Shown here: positions 22,118 to 32,325 of the stretch, one piece after another
How positions within the stretch are numbered: the stretch's first letter is position 1
How the letters are laid out: each line of letters starts with the position of its first letter
From: Anthopleura xanthogrammica
Taxonomy: Eukaryota; Cnidaria; Anthozoa; Actiniaria; Actiniidae
Direction of reading: 5' to 3'
Assembly: GCA_964019055.1 (NCBI GenBank)
Contig: OZ025213.1
Location: 4,746,792-4,810,791 of the forward strand
DNA length: 64,000 bases
Translations under genes and position numbers: made by a program
Notes under the pieces: generated by a model
What the model saw: the letters and a program-made list of their open reading frames with translations, nothing else
Databases searched by the model: none
What the model was told of the DNA's origin: nothing

Positions 22118-22677
22118 TAGACTCTAGACTCCTCCGCAGTCCCCGCTCGGCCGCTGCACTTCCACGCTATGGGACTGTAACGGTAGAATAGTAGCGAATT
22201 TCTGATTGGCCAATGATCTACCATACTTAGCTTCTTTCTCATTGGTTGGTTAGTCAGTCTTTCTTATTTTGAAAGAAATATATTTTTACGATGGAAAGTA
22301 CGATGGATTAACGATGGATTATTGTCGAATAAAATAGTTTGTTGAAGCCAGCACGTCAACAAAGGAGCATCTAAGACGATACAGTGGCTTAGGACAAACA
22401 GAGCGATCGTATAGAGCAAGGTATAGAGCTGCATAGAGCCGGGATAGAGAATATCCTAAGTCATTTCAAATCGAATGATTGCGAGTTTGACGTTGAATGT
22501 TTGCCTAGATACACAAGGTACCTAAAGGTATAGAAAATAAATAAACCACTCTCAGAACAGGGACCGCGGAGCAGGGGGGGCTGGGGGGCTATAGCCCCCC
22601 CAATAATGGGAGCATGCCCCCAAATCCCCTAGGTCTTCCAGTTTTTGGTGGTCGAGCGGGGACTGCGGAAAAGTCTA
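22118..22677. mobile_element. 560-bp TIR element with 9-10-bp target duplication
   Basis: The ends tagact...cgcagtccccgctcg and cgagcggggactgcgg...agtcta are inverted. The target ggtttctgtg flanks both sides (22108-22117 and 22678-22687) and occurs once, uninterrupted, at about 29328. The duplication length suggests a Mutator-like or related superfamily. There is no coding capacity, and it contains a ggggggctatagcccccc palindrome. Confidence 0.75.
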
Positions 22678-22984
22678 GGTTTCTGTGGTGACATAATGTG
22701 GCTGAATGAAATTTAGGCGAAGTTAAGACCGAGACAATCTTGCTGCACAGCGGTTATCCACTCAAGTTTGGGGGGTACCTACGGTATTCGCAGGGGCTTG
22801 TTTACTGGCAGCTTTGGCAGTGCTGTACTAACCAGCGAGGCTAGCAAGTTTTTCCCCTCCCTCCCACCTCTAGGTTGCTACGTTTCATTCATTCGGTTGC
22901 CATGGTTACCGTCCTGCATGGGCGTGGCCTTCGCAACCTGCGCGCACCCTGGCACCTAACCCCAAACTCATTTGTCGATGAGTT

Positions 22985-23280
22985 TTAATTATAAGAAAAT
23001 GCATGGGGATCTATAAAAAAACCTCAATAAAATCGTCAAAATGTGAAATAAAGTAAAGAAATCTTAGCTGACCTTTGAGAAGTTATACCTCTATCGCAGT
23101 GCCTGGTTAGAATTCGGATTAAGCCAGTTTTAGCGTGTTTTTTTTTTTCTCTTCTTCCTTAACAGTGGAGGGGAAAAAACGCTAAAACTGGCTTAAGGGC
23201 TATGAGGTATAACTTCTCAAAGGTCAGCTAAGATTTTGAGGTTTTTTTATAGATCCCCATACATTTTCTTATAATATGAC
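22985..23280. repeat. Large imperfect inverted repeat
   Basis: The left arm (about 22993-23140; ataagaaaatgcatggggat, tagctgacctttgagaagtt, gccagttttagcg) is mirrored by the right arm (about 23172-23280), which lacks about 40 bp. The left arm is repeated in direct orientation at 29345-29500. It is probably a fold-back transposon end pair. Confidence 0.75.
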
Positions 23281-23299
23281 ACCACAGAAACCCAGCTTG

Positions 23300-23800
23300 G
23301 GCTACCGGTGGGAAAACTATCCATATCATTTATTGGAAAAAAATGGGTTAGAGGCTAAGAAAGTGTACTATATACTATACTCCCTGGGTTTTACTCTAAA
23401 CTTCAGTATTCTTACTCGCGTACGAAAAACAAATTGGAATGGATCAAAAGTTTTTAACCCCAAAAACGCGGGAAAATCTTTCGGCCTTCCTTCTCCGCTG
23501 ATTGGGATATTCTCCCCTGAAGGATAGTTCAGTCGTGGATTTGGCCCTTTGTTTCCGGCCTATTCCGGCAAGTCGCACTACCGTAGGGAGGGGTGGGAAG
23601 GGGAGGACACACGTCCCCTAATGTTTTGACAAGTGCGAGGGGGGGGGACTAAAGCTAGAAAATACAGCGTTCTGTTTGCCAGTCCCGAAGCAATCCTGCT
23701 CAACGATACAAGGAACGGCGAGATATGTTATTTCTTCTCGCGACTTTCCCTCAAAACAGCAAACGCCGGAGTATAGTTAAAGTGTGTAATAGAGGGAATT
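23300..23800. repeat. Dispersed repeat, copy also at 31690-32325
   Basis: Long near-identity, including aaattggaatggatcaaaag, ggcctattccggcaagtcgc and actttccctcaaaacagc. A third, shorter relative is at about 62690-62835 (ctcgcgacttcccatcaaaa). There is no gene inside. Together with 15525-15746 and 22048-22117 it appears to be one duplicated segment broken up by insertions. Confidence 0.75.
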
Positions 23801-24062
23801 CAGTCCCCTCTACTAACTATGGCTGGAGCGAGATCGCTCAACACCGATTCCAGATACAGTTGCGAACTGCGCATTTGATCATATGTTATGTACATGTTTA
23901 ATTTGTGCAATATAAATGATATTATTACTATCAAAGAAGTGAGTCTTTTTAAAAAATATAATGATTTTTCTCCAAGGGGAGCTAGAATTTACTGTAAAGC
24001 TTGATTCGCGCTCGAATTTTCGGCTGAAGATGTGAAAACAGCGAATAATCATGTTTTTATTA

Positions 24063-24710
24063 GAGTGATTACAATAAACCCGTTCAACAAAATCTGTTAG
24101 TCAAAGTCTACGACTATCTGCTAGCGCTTATTAGTGTGTATTAGCATAGTGTAACTAGCTCATGCAGTGTGAAGACCAACTTTATTGGTTAAATTTAGCA
24201 AGACGAAATAACGGTCTCATTCTTCTGAAAAACAATATTTTTACTACGAGTCATTTGCTTTACAAATTTTAAACTGTAAATAAGTAATTCATTCCGTGTA
24301 AAAGATTGAATTAAAGCTTTGCCGTTTTGCCTTCTACAATCTTACCAGTTATCCGACTTAAAAATTGAAATACATATAAATGTCAATAAACATGTATAGA
24401 CTACAGATATGATAACTAGCGGTAAGCTAGTGTGGGCTGCGTCGGTGTTTCTAATGAAATACTTGTGATAAAAAGTTACATTTTACACCGTAAAAAATAA
24501 GAGAGATCACTTACTGACGTTTCGGACGCTAGTCCTTCGTCGGAGTAAAAGACTACTTCAGACTACTGTATAGACTACATTCATTTGTTGTCTGTTTAAT
24601 AATTTTTGTTTTAGACCATTTGTAGTCTACTTAGAGTCTATTAGCTAGTACTTGTGATTAATAGTGTGTATTAGTCTAGTAATTGTTGAACGGGTTTATT
24701 GCAATCACTC
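24063..24710. mobile_element. 648-bp Tc1/mariner-like non-autonomous element
   Basis: The TIRs gagtgattacaataaaccc... and ...gggtttattgcaatcactc are inverted over about 28 bp. TA is duplicated on both sides (24061-24062, 24711-24712), and the paralogous block has a single TA at 4091-4092, which proves the insertion and its exact ends. No transposase is present. It carries a hammerhead-like motif at 24511-24548. Confidence 0.9.
24511..24548 (-). ncRNA. Hammerhead-ribozyme-like motif (one core change)
   Basis: On the minus strand: stem I UUACU pairs with AGUAA, core CCGACGA (expected CUGANGA, so U4 is C here), stem II GGAC/GUCC with loop UAGC, then GAAA and CGUC at the cleavage site. Stem III is only the A-U closing pair with CG. 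Type I hammerheads with minimal stem III are known from Penelope-like elements and retrozymes. The U4 change probably kills cleavage. Confidence 0.5.
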
Positions 24711-25214
24711 TACGATTTTGACTATTAACGACAATAATATAGCCTCGGATGAATACGTTAAAACGAGCGCCACTCGAATGTATTTCCCATTTTTCGATTC
24801 CAAAAAGAAATATAATGCTTAAATGAAAAATTATTTCGAAAAGAAATTTGTCCTATTGCTTAGTATTTGAATTCTTGATCAAAAAAAATGAAGAAAATTG
24901 AAAAAATAAGGATATAGATCAGTTGAAATACTGAAAAAAAATTGCGCCCAAATAACCAGTGCGTGAAATCAATATTCAAATTACAGTCACAGATCACAGC
25001 TTCAACAAATATTGGGCTGCTGCTAATTATCCAGCTGGTGTTTATCAGTAACGCAAGGACTGCGGAGCATCCTAAAAAAAATGGGGGGAGGTGTGTTTGA
25101 GGCCGTGGGGGGAGAGGGGACTTAGAGGGGACTTTTCTTCTGTCGAGAAAAAGTGTGGTTTCTTAGGTATTTTCGTGTTGGCCTCGCATCCAAGATAACT
25201 GTGATAGGGAGTCA

Positions 25215-25346
25215 ATAGACCTTTCCCGAATTCGTTTGAGTAACCACGAAACATTGACTTCAAGTCGAGGTTAGACTTGATGTGTTCATACATTTACTCC
25301 GTTTATCAAGTTCAACCTCGACTTGGAACCATTGTTTCGTGGTCAC
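25215..25346. mobile_element. Fold-back MITE, ATAGACC family, copy in block B
   Basis: Same element as 4594-4725, carried along by the block duplication, so it was inserted before that duplication. Confidence 0.7.
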
Positions 25347-25671
25347 TTTGCAGCAATTACAGCTCCTTCGGTGAGTCAGGGTAACTACTTCCTTTAACCC
25401 TTCTCGTATCCTCGGTCCAATTCTTTTAAAAAGAAGGTAAATGGAATATCCGAAAAGAAGCAAGAGAAATCTGCATAAAAAATAAACTGCTTACTTCATT
25501 GCATATTCTTGTCAAAGCCACTGCGCCTATGAAGTATAAGTTTGCGTTCAATTAATGGATTCCTCCAAATAAATGGATCGAAAGTTATGGTAAGCAATCG
25601 GTACTTTTTTCTTTCGATTGTATAGCCCCACCCTTCCTCTCCCATCCCTCACCCCCAGAGAAAACGTTTAC

Positions 25672-26160
25672 TTTAGTGTTAAGGGGGTTATTTAAGATTA
25701 GGAGTCACGTGACCTGATTTGCGTAAAGGTTTTTCCTAATATCTTCTTGCTTAATGGTGGTGGATGCGATAAAAGGGCAGTGTATATAAATAGGATATAG
25801 ATATCTAAGAGCCGTGCGAGTTTAAGTCACGTGACCCATAAAAAGGAAAATATGTTATATCAAACTGCTGCTCACCCTCTGACCCTACATCTTCCAGGAT
25901 GTATCACTTCAATAACTTGAAAACCCCTTTTGATAGAAAACTATAAAGTACCGCCTAGTTTAAGTATGTTTTATCGCAAAGTAAGTAAATTTGCCTACGC
26001 GCATGGACCTAATCATTGTGGGGTAAGGGATTTGAAAATTGCTCCCACATGGCTGGGGTCCCTGGGTGATAGATTTAAAAACTGTCCCGCATTAGACTGG
26101 TGTTAATTTGCACGCGGCGAGTAATAAACGGCGGATTAGATTGCTAGTGACATTTAATCA
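25672..26160. other. Non-coding stretch
   Basis: No gene was recognised. Two gtcacgtgac palindromes (about 25705 and 25832) lie 127 bp apart and resemble E-box sites, without further support. Confidence 0.35.
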
Positions 26161-26164
26161 AAAT

Positions 26165-26485
26165 CCTGCGGCTTTACATTTCTTTATATTCCTGCCGCTT
26201 TTGGGCTCCCTGTGCACGTTTCACTATATGAATCATTGTCCTACCGACCAGCGGCTTTACATTTCTTTATATTCCTGCCGCTTTTGGGCTCCCTGTGCAC
26301 GTTTCACTTTATGAGTCATTGTCCTACCGACCAGCGGCTTTACATTTCATTATATTCCTGCCGTTCTACGGCCTAGCTTTTGGGCTCCCTGTGCACGTTT
26401 CACTAGATGAATCATTTTCCTGCCGACCCACGGCTTAACTTTAAAATATATTCCTGCCGTTCTACGGCTAGCTTTTGGACTCCCT
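26165..26485. repeat. Tandem repeat, about 83-95 bp unit, four copies
   Basis: The unit gcggctttacatttctttat followed by attcctgccgcttttgggct and ccctgtgcacgtttcac starts at about 26168, 26250, 26333 and (degenerate) 26428. Later copies gain a ttctacggcctagc insert. Confidence 0.8.
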
Positions 26486-27296
26486 GTGCACAATTAACCA
26501 CGTGTACTTATTTTCTACAGGTATAAGGTGTAATAATAGTGGTATATACAAAAGTAAGGTAGAAAAACTAAGGGCACTACAATAAAATGGGTGTAGGATA
26601 TGATGTAAAGTTAATCTTACCTAGAGGGGCATGTCGTGGAGCTAATATGTAATGGACGTATAAGGCAACTGCAGGATTATGTACGCTTAACAATAATAGA
26701 AAAGGGACATAAAGGCACTATATAAGTGTGTGGGTGGTACAGGCCAACATTACTGACACGAGGTTGGGTGTGGGGGAAACATAACGTGTACCGAGCGTGA
26801 TAAGCAGCGATTAAGATAGCAAATTAGATAAACCGCCGTGTAAGAACAAGCATGGGTTTAACAACGATAACCTAACGTAGGGAAACTAAAATAAGCTAAA
26901 CGCCAGTAAAGAATAAGTAATAAATACCTCATTAGGTTGGTTTTCCGCGTTGTTCTGGGCTTCATTTTGGGCCGCTTGAGCTGCTGGAGCCGGCGCTGCT
27001 TGAGCTGGGGCAGCTTGTGCCGCAAGGGCATTAAGGGCAGCAATATCAGGTTCCTGTGGAGGCGGCCATGTGTACGGCTTCGGCGACGTTAAACGTATAA
27101 AGGAGATATGTCTTCTTCGTGGGTAGGTCAAATGGAAAGAAGTCTTGAATTCGAGTGTTTGAGTCCTTAAATATGCTCAACTGCAGCATGCGTGAATGTT
27201 ATTTAGGTTGAGTAACACCCTCCCGGGGGAATACAGTGTTTATTTTAACGCACGCCTGCAACATGCGGTATTTTGAGCAATGAAAATAGCAAATTA
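26486..27296. other. Non-coding stretch with an Ala/Gln-rich minus-strand frame
   Basis: A minus-strand frame about 26930-27131 encodes a low-complexity Ala/Gln/Pro stretch (AAQAAPAQAAPAPAAQAAQN) and ends near a possible donor (GAG|GTATTT at about 26930). I recognise no family. It could be an exon of an unknown or transposon-derived gene, or chance. Confidence 0.25.
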
Positions 27297-27916
27297 TCAC
27301 TATTATTACTGAGACGATTTTTAGCCATTAAACAACGGCTAAATATGAGGTCAGCATTATTACCTAGACGATTTTTAGCCATTAAACAACGGCTAAATAT
27401 GAGGTCAGTATTATTACCTAGACGATTTTTAGCCATTAAACAACGGCTAAATATGAGGTCAGTATTATTACCTAGACGATTTTTAGCCATTAAACAACGG
27501 CTAAATATGAGGTCAGCACTATTACCTAGACGATTTTTAGCCATTAAACAACGGCTAAATATGAGGTCAGCACTATTACCTAGACGATTTTTAGCCATTA
27601 AACAACGGCTAAATATGAGGTCAGCATTATTACCTAGACGATTTTTAGCCATTAAACAACGGCTAAATATGAGGTCAGTATTATTACCTAGACGATTTTT
27701 AGCCATTAAACAATGGCTAAATATGAGGTCAGCATTATTACCTAGACGATTTTTAGCCATTAAACAACGGCTAAATATGAGGTCAGTATTATTACCTAGA
27801 CGATTTTTAGCCATTAAACAATGGCTAAATATGAGGTCAGCATTATTACCTAGACGATTTTTAGCCATTAAACAACGGCTAAATATGAGGTCAGCATTAT
27901 TACCTAGACGATTTTT
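27297..27916. repeat. 54-bp satellite, about 11 copies
   Basis: The unit ttagccattaaacaacggct, then aaatatgaggtcagcattat, then tacctagacgattt is nearly invariant. It continues at 28331-28467 after an insertion. Each unit contains a ttagcc...ggctaa hairpin. Since 54 is a multiple of three and no stop occurs, long frames are open on both strands; these are not proteins. Confidence 0.95.
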
Positions 27917-28299
27917 CCCGGGGGGGGGGGGGGGACTCCGGGGAAAAAGTATCGGGTATGCTCGTCGTATCTCTTAGGGGTAAAAATCAGCGATTTGGTA
28001 TCTTTTAGGGTCTTAAATTTGAGGTTTAGCAAATCAGCACTTTCTGGTATATTTTAGGGTGTTGAAAAAGGAACTAGCCCATCGCATAATAACGCAATAC
28101 GTATGCCTGCGTAAACTCGGAATATTACTCAAGGAAAAACATTTCAAAAGCCTTTATTTTTTAATAGTATTATTTTGGTGGTATCTCTTAGGGGTTAAAA
28201 TTTGCCAAGCCACGCCCTTTTGAAAAAACTTCCGGTATCTTTTAGGGGTATTTTTGGAAATTTCCGACGAGCATACCCGATACTTTACCCCCTGAGTCC

Positions 28300-28330
<31 letters not shown>
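27917..28330. mobile_element. 414-bp TIR element with 8-bp target duplication
   Basis: The ends cccggggg...aaagtatcgggtatgctcgt and the inverse (acgagcatacccgatacttt...ccccggg) form TIRs that start with G/C runs. cgattttt is duplicated at 27909-27916 and 28331-28338, and every intact 54-bp unit shows it once. An 8-bp duplication suggests the hAT superfamily. Subterminal ggtatcttttagggg-type repeats occur several times on both arms. Confidence 0.85.
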
Positions 28331-28331
<1 letters not shown>

Positions 28332-28467
28332 GATTTTTAGCCATTAAACAACGGCTAAATATGAGGTCAGTATTATTACCTAGACGATTTTTAGCCATTA
28401 AACAACGGCTAAATATGAGGTCAGCATTATTACCTAGACGATTTTTAGCCATTAAACAATGGCTAAA
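28331..28467. repeat. 54-bp satellite, remaining 2.5 copies
   Basis: Direct continuation of the array at 27297-27916 beyond the inserted element. Confidence 0.95.
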
Positions 28468-28610
28468 TTCATTTCATATATTATATCCAGGGCCGTAGTT
28501 ACGATGAGGCCAGTAGAATTTCAGATATTATTTTTTTTTAGTTTTCTTTAATCCTTTAATATATTCTATTCTTTTTCTTTGACAGAATGTGCAAAATTGA
28601 CATAACTTTA

Positions 28611-28909
28611 TAGTCAAACTAAGAAAACCGTGAACACCTAAAATATGTCTGGAATGTTTATGTGTTTGATCACAGCGCGGTCACGCAAAGTATTTTCCCG
28701 TTTAAAAGTTTCAAACTTCATATTTTAGTTTTATTCTCGTGAAATTAGAAGTTTCTATTCGAGACAGACGGATACACGAGAGAAGGATTCAATACAATCT
28801 TTTTTCATGGTGGTGGGAAACATCTTTTTTACAAGTAACGGCCCAGAACGGCCTAAATAAACATTCCAGACACATATTTTAGGTGTTCACAGTTTTCTTA
28901 GTTTGACTG
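28611..28909. mobile_element. 299-bp Tc1/mariner-like MITE
   Basis: TIRs of about 50 bp: tagtcaaactaagaaaaccg... and ...agttttcttagtttgactg, with TA outside each end (28609-28610, 28910-28911). The core has no coding capacity. Confidence 0.8.
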
Positions 28910-28911
28910 TA

Positions 28912-30001
28912 ATACAATAAATATGTCACAAATGCCTCCCAAAACGCAGGAAATCGCATTTCCCAGAGTGTGCATTTGAAAAATTTTCGGTGGAGCATGC
29001 CCACCCCAACCACCTTTAATGGACTACTTCGACGATGCGGCGGCCATCTTGAATCTGAATTAATGAAAATAACTTTTTACGAGATGCCGGGGGTATACGT
29101 AGGATCTGATGAAGAAAAAAACAAATCCTGGGTTTCTCTGGCCTTATCATGCTGGTTAAGTAACAAGCATTTTATTTTTCTACGTAGTATCAGTCATTAT
29201 TTTTACATCTTGAATCGTAAGGCATTATGGGGCGTCCAGGGGACAAAAGAAAACAAAAATGTCGGATAGAATGAAGAGTTTCGTTTATTTGTCTTTCTTT
29301 AATGTCCATCACAGGTAGCCCAAGCTGGGTTTCTGTGGTGTCATATTATAAGAAAATGTATGGGGAACTATAAAAAACCTCAATAAGACCGTCAAAATGT
29401 GAAATAAAGTAAAGAAATCTTAGCTGACCTTTGAGAAGTTATACCTCTATCGCCCTGCCTGGTTAGAATTCGGATTAAGCCAGTTTTAGCATTTTTTTTC
29501 TCCACTGTTACGAAAGAAGAACTCGCTTGTACATAAGTAATGTGAACATTGAAAAATCGTTAACTAGCTTTTTCTGGAAACGTGATGACAGATAAATAAA
29601 CATGAAAATGAACTTAGCTAGCTATTAAAATTATGATCTAGCGATCAACATAAGTTTCATCTACTGAGGCTGAAACTCAAAAAAAAAAATTCAAGGCTTT
29701 GAAGATTTAGGGTCATTTCCCCAAGTCATTGGGACAATAAATGCTTAACTGCAATTCGATAAACACACCATTTGACCGATACTGGACAAGTCCCACAGCA
29801 AAGCAAACAAAAAGCTTCGAGCAAATATACCACGTCCCGACATGGTTTGAAATTTCCACGTTTCCGATCAAGTTCTAGCTAGCTAGAAAAACGCGTTCAC
29901 ACTGGGTTATCGTATTTAGCTAGCTAAATGATGTTTTAAGCTAGCGAAAAGTTCCAGTGTGAACGCATTCTGAAAATTTAGCAATTGTCTTATCTCTGAT
30001 C
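28912..30001. other. Non-coding repeats and unique DNA
   Basis: It contains a copy of the 22985-23140 arm at 29345-29500 and the uninterrupted gctgggtttctgtggtgtc target at about 29325. An inverted pair of tagctagc-containing pieces (about 29870-29975; gaaaaacgcgttcacactgg against ccagtgtgaacgcattc) is another fold-back. The 99-codon plus frame at 28970-29269 has no recognisable domain. Confidence 0.5.
29880..29975. repeat. Fold-back with tagctagc arms
   Basis: The sequence aacgcgttcacactgg is mirrored by ccagtgtgaacgcatt, with tagctagctaaa in the middle. It is a short MITE-like inverted repeat. Confidence 0.6.
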
Positions 30002-30357
30002 TTGGACTCAAAACGACTCTCGAGTAACATAAAAAGGAGGGAACAAATTTAAATAACCACTAGTGACTATCTATTTGGACTCTATACCCTCTTAAAATAA
30101 AGATTATTATTCTTAATCTTGCCATAATTCGACATTTTTCATCTAGGATTCCTAGGAAATGTAGTCTTGTAATACGAGTTCTTTCAGTTAGTTTTCAACA
30201 TATTCTCAAGCTTACCTTTTAAGATGTGGAACCATCACTAGTAATATCAACAAGAAGAAACCAAGAGAAACAGAATAACGATTAAAGAACCTGAAAAAAC
30301 GACGAGGGCGTAAACTTGTACAAAACTCCATTGCAACGCTCACGACGCTCACCATGC
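30002..30357 (-). repeat. Segmental duplicate, copy 3
   Basis: Near-identical to 25-382. After 30357 the match is interrupted by about 1.2 kb and resumes at about 31585 with atttgtagtgggcctgttgt. Confidence 0.85.
30216..30355 (-). CDS. Copy 3 of the signal-anchor first exon
   Basis: ATG at 30355, 140 nt, donor AAAAG|GTAAGC after 30216, phase 2, same as copy 1. It encodes MEFCTSLRPRRFFRFFNRYS from its second Met and a hydrophobic anchor. It lies upstream of 15600-15715 and of the LicD-domain exon on the same strand, so it could act as an alternative first exon (skipping copy 2) with a 22-kb intron. No separate catalytic exon was found between 15.7 and 30.2 kb. It may also be a non-expressed duplicate. 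Confidence 0.5.
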
Positions 30358-31584
30358 TGTAGGTACTGTTTAATAAACGAGTAGGAGTGTAAACACGATC
30401 TACGAGTTTATTGAACTACTTCAAAAACTCATGAATAATTCACAAACTTTTGGTCGAATTAGAGCGACCATACACGTCACGAACATGGACTTTTATACAT
30501 CGATAGTATCAGGCACCAAACGTTTCAAAACTAATAAAACGTGCAAGTATAGAGAAAACCGCGTTAATACAAAAAACAATACAGATACAGAAATCCAAAC
30601 AGTTGAAAACCATTCAAGCAGTAAACGCCCTTGCAATAATTAAAAAAAAACCGTGCAAGTATTTTTAAAAACGTGCAAGTACAAAAAAAATCCAAGTATA
30701 AAAAAACCGTGCAAGTACAAAAAACCGTGCAAGTATTTTTAAAAACGTGCAAGTACAAAAAACGTCCAAGTATAAAAAACCGTGCAAGTACAAAAAACCG
30801 TGCAATTATTTTAAAAAACGTGCAAGTACAAAAAACGTCCAAGTATAAAAAACCGTGCAAGTACACAAAACCGTGCAAGTATTAAAAAACCGTGCAAGTA
30901 TAAAAAGTTTATATCCATATTTCATAATTTTTCATAGTCAGTTGAATTCAAAAGTATTTGTGAGCAGGAGAGTTAGCAGTTTTCAATGAGTTGAAAGTGT
31001 GTCTTCACTTGCTTCAACTGCTCAGAAATCAGGCGAAAACGTCGAAAAGTGACGAAAAACTATCCACGTTCGATGTAATTTTGCATAGCTCCTCAATAAC
31101 TCCTGGAGAGTTTTGATTATTTCTCAAAAATAAGACACGACAACAAACGAAAGACAGTGGCATTTTTCGTCTTGGTTGTGACTCTTGAAGTCTAACTAAG
31201 AGGTTTAAAGTAGTTTGACAACAGTTTTCTTCTGAAGTTTCTTCTCTGGTCCTGTTTTGATATCTTCTTTGCTTTGCATTAATGTTTTGCAAACAACGCT
31301 TCACTTCCAGGAAAAGTATTTTTTGAAAACCTTAAACTGTAAACTATACTGAAATTCATTCAATAATAGACTGAAATCTTTCTTTCTGATCAACTCGAAC
31401 TTGCATGACTTGTGGCACGTACAGGAAGTCCTTCCAATGCAGTTCTCGTTTGACATGTGGCAGTTTTACGTTGAGTTTAGTTTTTGTTTCTCCGCCTCCT
31501 CTCGCCTCTTTTGTATCTCAATCCATTACCATATGATAAACCGGCGCCAGCCCGCTGACCAAAAAGCCGGAATACTCTGGGCTC
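30358..31584. other. 1.2-kb insertion in segmental copy 3
   Basis: It separates two parts that are adjacent in copy 1 (ctcacc...atttgtagtgggcctg). It holds the acgtgcaagta array (30640-30905). No terminal repeats were seen at its borders, and the short frames have no recognisable domain. Confidence 0.5.
30640..30905. repeat. Tandem repeat of accgtgcaagtacaaaaa
   Basis: About 14 imperfect 17-20-bp units (cgtgcaagta or cgtccaagta with A-runs or atttttaaaa). The frames on both strands reflect the repeat. Confidence 0.85.
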
Positions 31585-31689
31585 GAGATTGATTTGTAGT
31601 GGGCCTGTTGTAAGTACCCTGGGCTCCAACTCTGCTGGTTTTGGCCACAGGGAGCCCAATTATAAAGTGCTGAAATAAAATGGAAAACT

Positions 31690-32325
31690 GTCAATATCAT
31701 TTATTGAAAGAAAATGGGTTGGAGGCTAAGAAAGTGTACTATATAATACAAGTGAACAGGAAAATCAAGCAAAAACGAAGTAAAATTTTTGTTAATGTTT
31801 TAAGCTTTTGATCACAACACAAAATTTTCTTCTCCTGCAGAATTTTCGACCAACGGGCTTCATCAGCCGACCAACCCCAGTCTCAACCGAGATGGGGGAC
31901 GCCACAAACTCCCTGGGGTTTACTCTAAAATTATTCGTACTCACGTACGGAAAACAAATTGGAATGGATCAAAAGTTTTACCACCAAAAACGCGGAAAAA
32001 TCTTTCGGCCTTCCTTCTCCGCTGATTGGGATATTCTCCCCTTAAGGATAGTTCAGTCGTGGATTTGGCCCTTTGTTTCCGGCCTATTCCGGCAAGTCGC
32101 ACTACCGTAGGGAGGGGTGGGAAGGGGGTGTGTCCCCTAATGTTTTGACAAGTGCGAGGGGGGGGGGGACTAAAGCTAGAAAATTCAGCGTTCTGTTTGC
32201 CAGTCCCGAAGCAATCCTGCTCAACGATACAAGGAACGGCGAGATATGTTATTTCTTCTCGCGACTTTCCCTCAAAACAGCAAACGCCGGAGCATAGTTA
32301 AAGTGTGTAATAGAGGGGAATTCTG
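31690..32325. repeat. Dispersed repeat, partner of 23300-23800
   Basis: It shares long identity with 23300-23800, with an extra 100-bp segment at about 31748-31905 here. It follows the ccctgggctccaactctgct piece at about 31620, as in copy 2. Confidence 0.75.

Larger units (their letters stand above)
23978..25671. repeat. 1.04-kb duplicated block, copy B (with insertion)
   Basis: Same sequence as 4012-5052 apart from scattered substitutions and the TA-flanked element at 24063-24710. It contains the MITE at 25215-25346. The open frame at 25260-25463 (minus) is the counterpart of 4639-4842 and is not supported as a gene. Confidence 0.85.

Noticed and set aside
26886..27131. Ala/Gln-rich minus frame as a real exon
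   Set aside because: Low complexity with only one weak donor; kept only as a comment in the stretch description.
27245..27977. Long overlapping frames on both strands (207 and 234 codons) with 18-residue repeats
   Set aside because: They are a consequence of the 54-bp satellite, whose length is a multiple of three and has no stops; no start context, introns or domain.
27297..28467. Regular repeats resembling a CRISPR array
   Set aside because: Units are contiguous and identical with no unique spacers, the genome is eukaryotic, and no cas genes are present.
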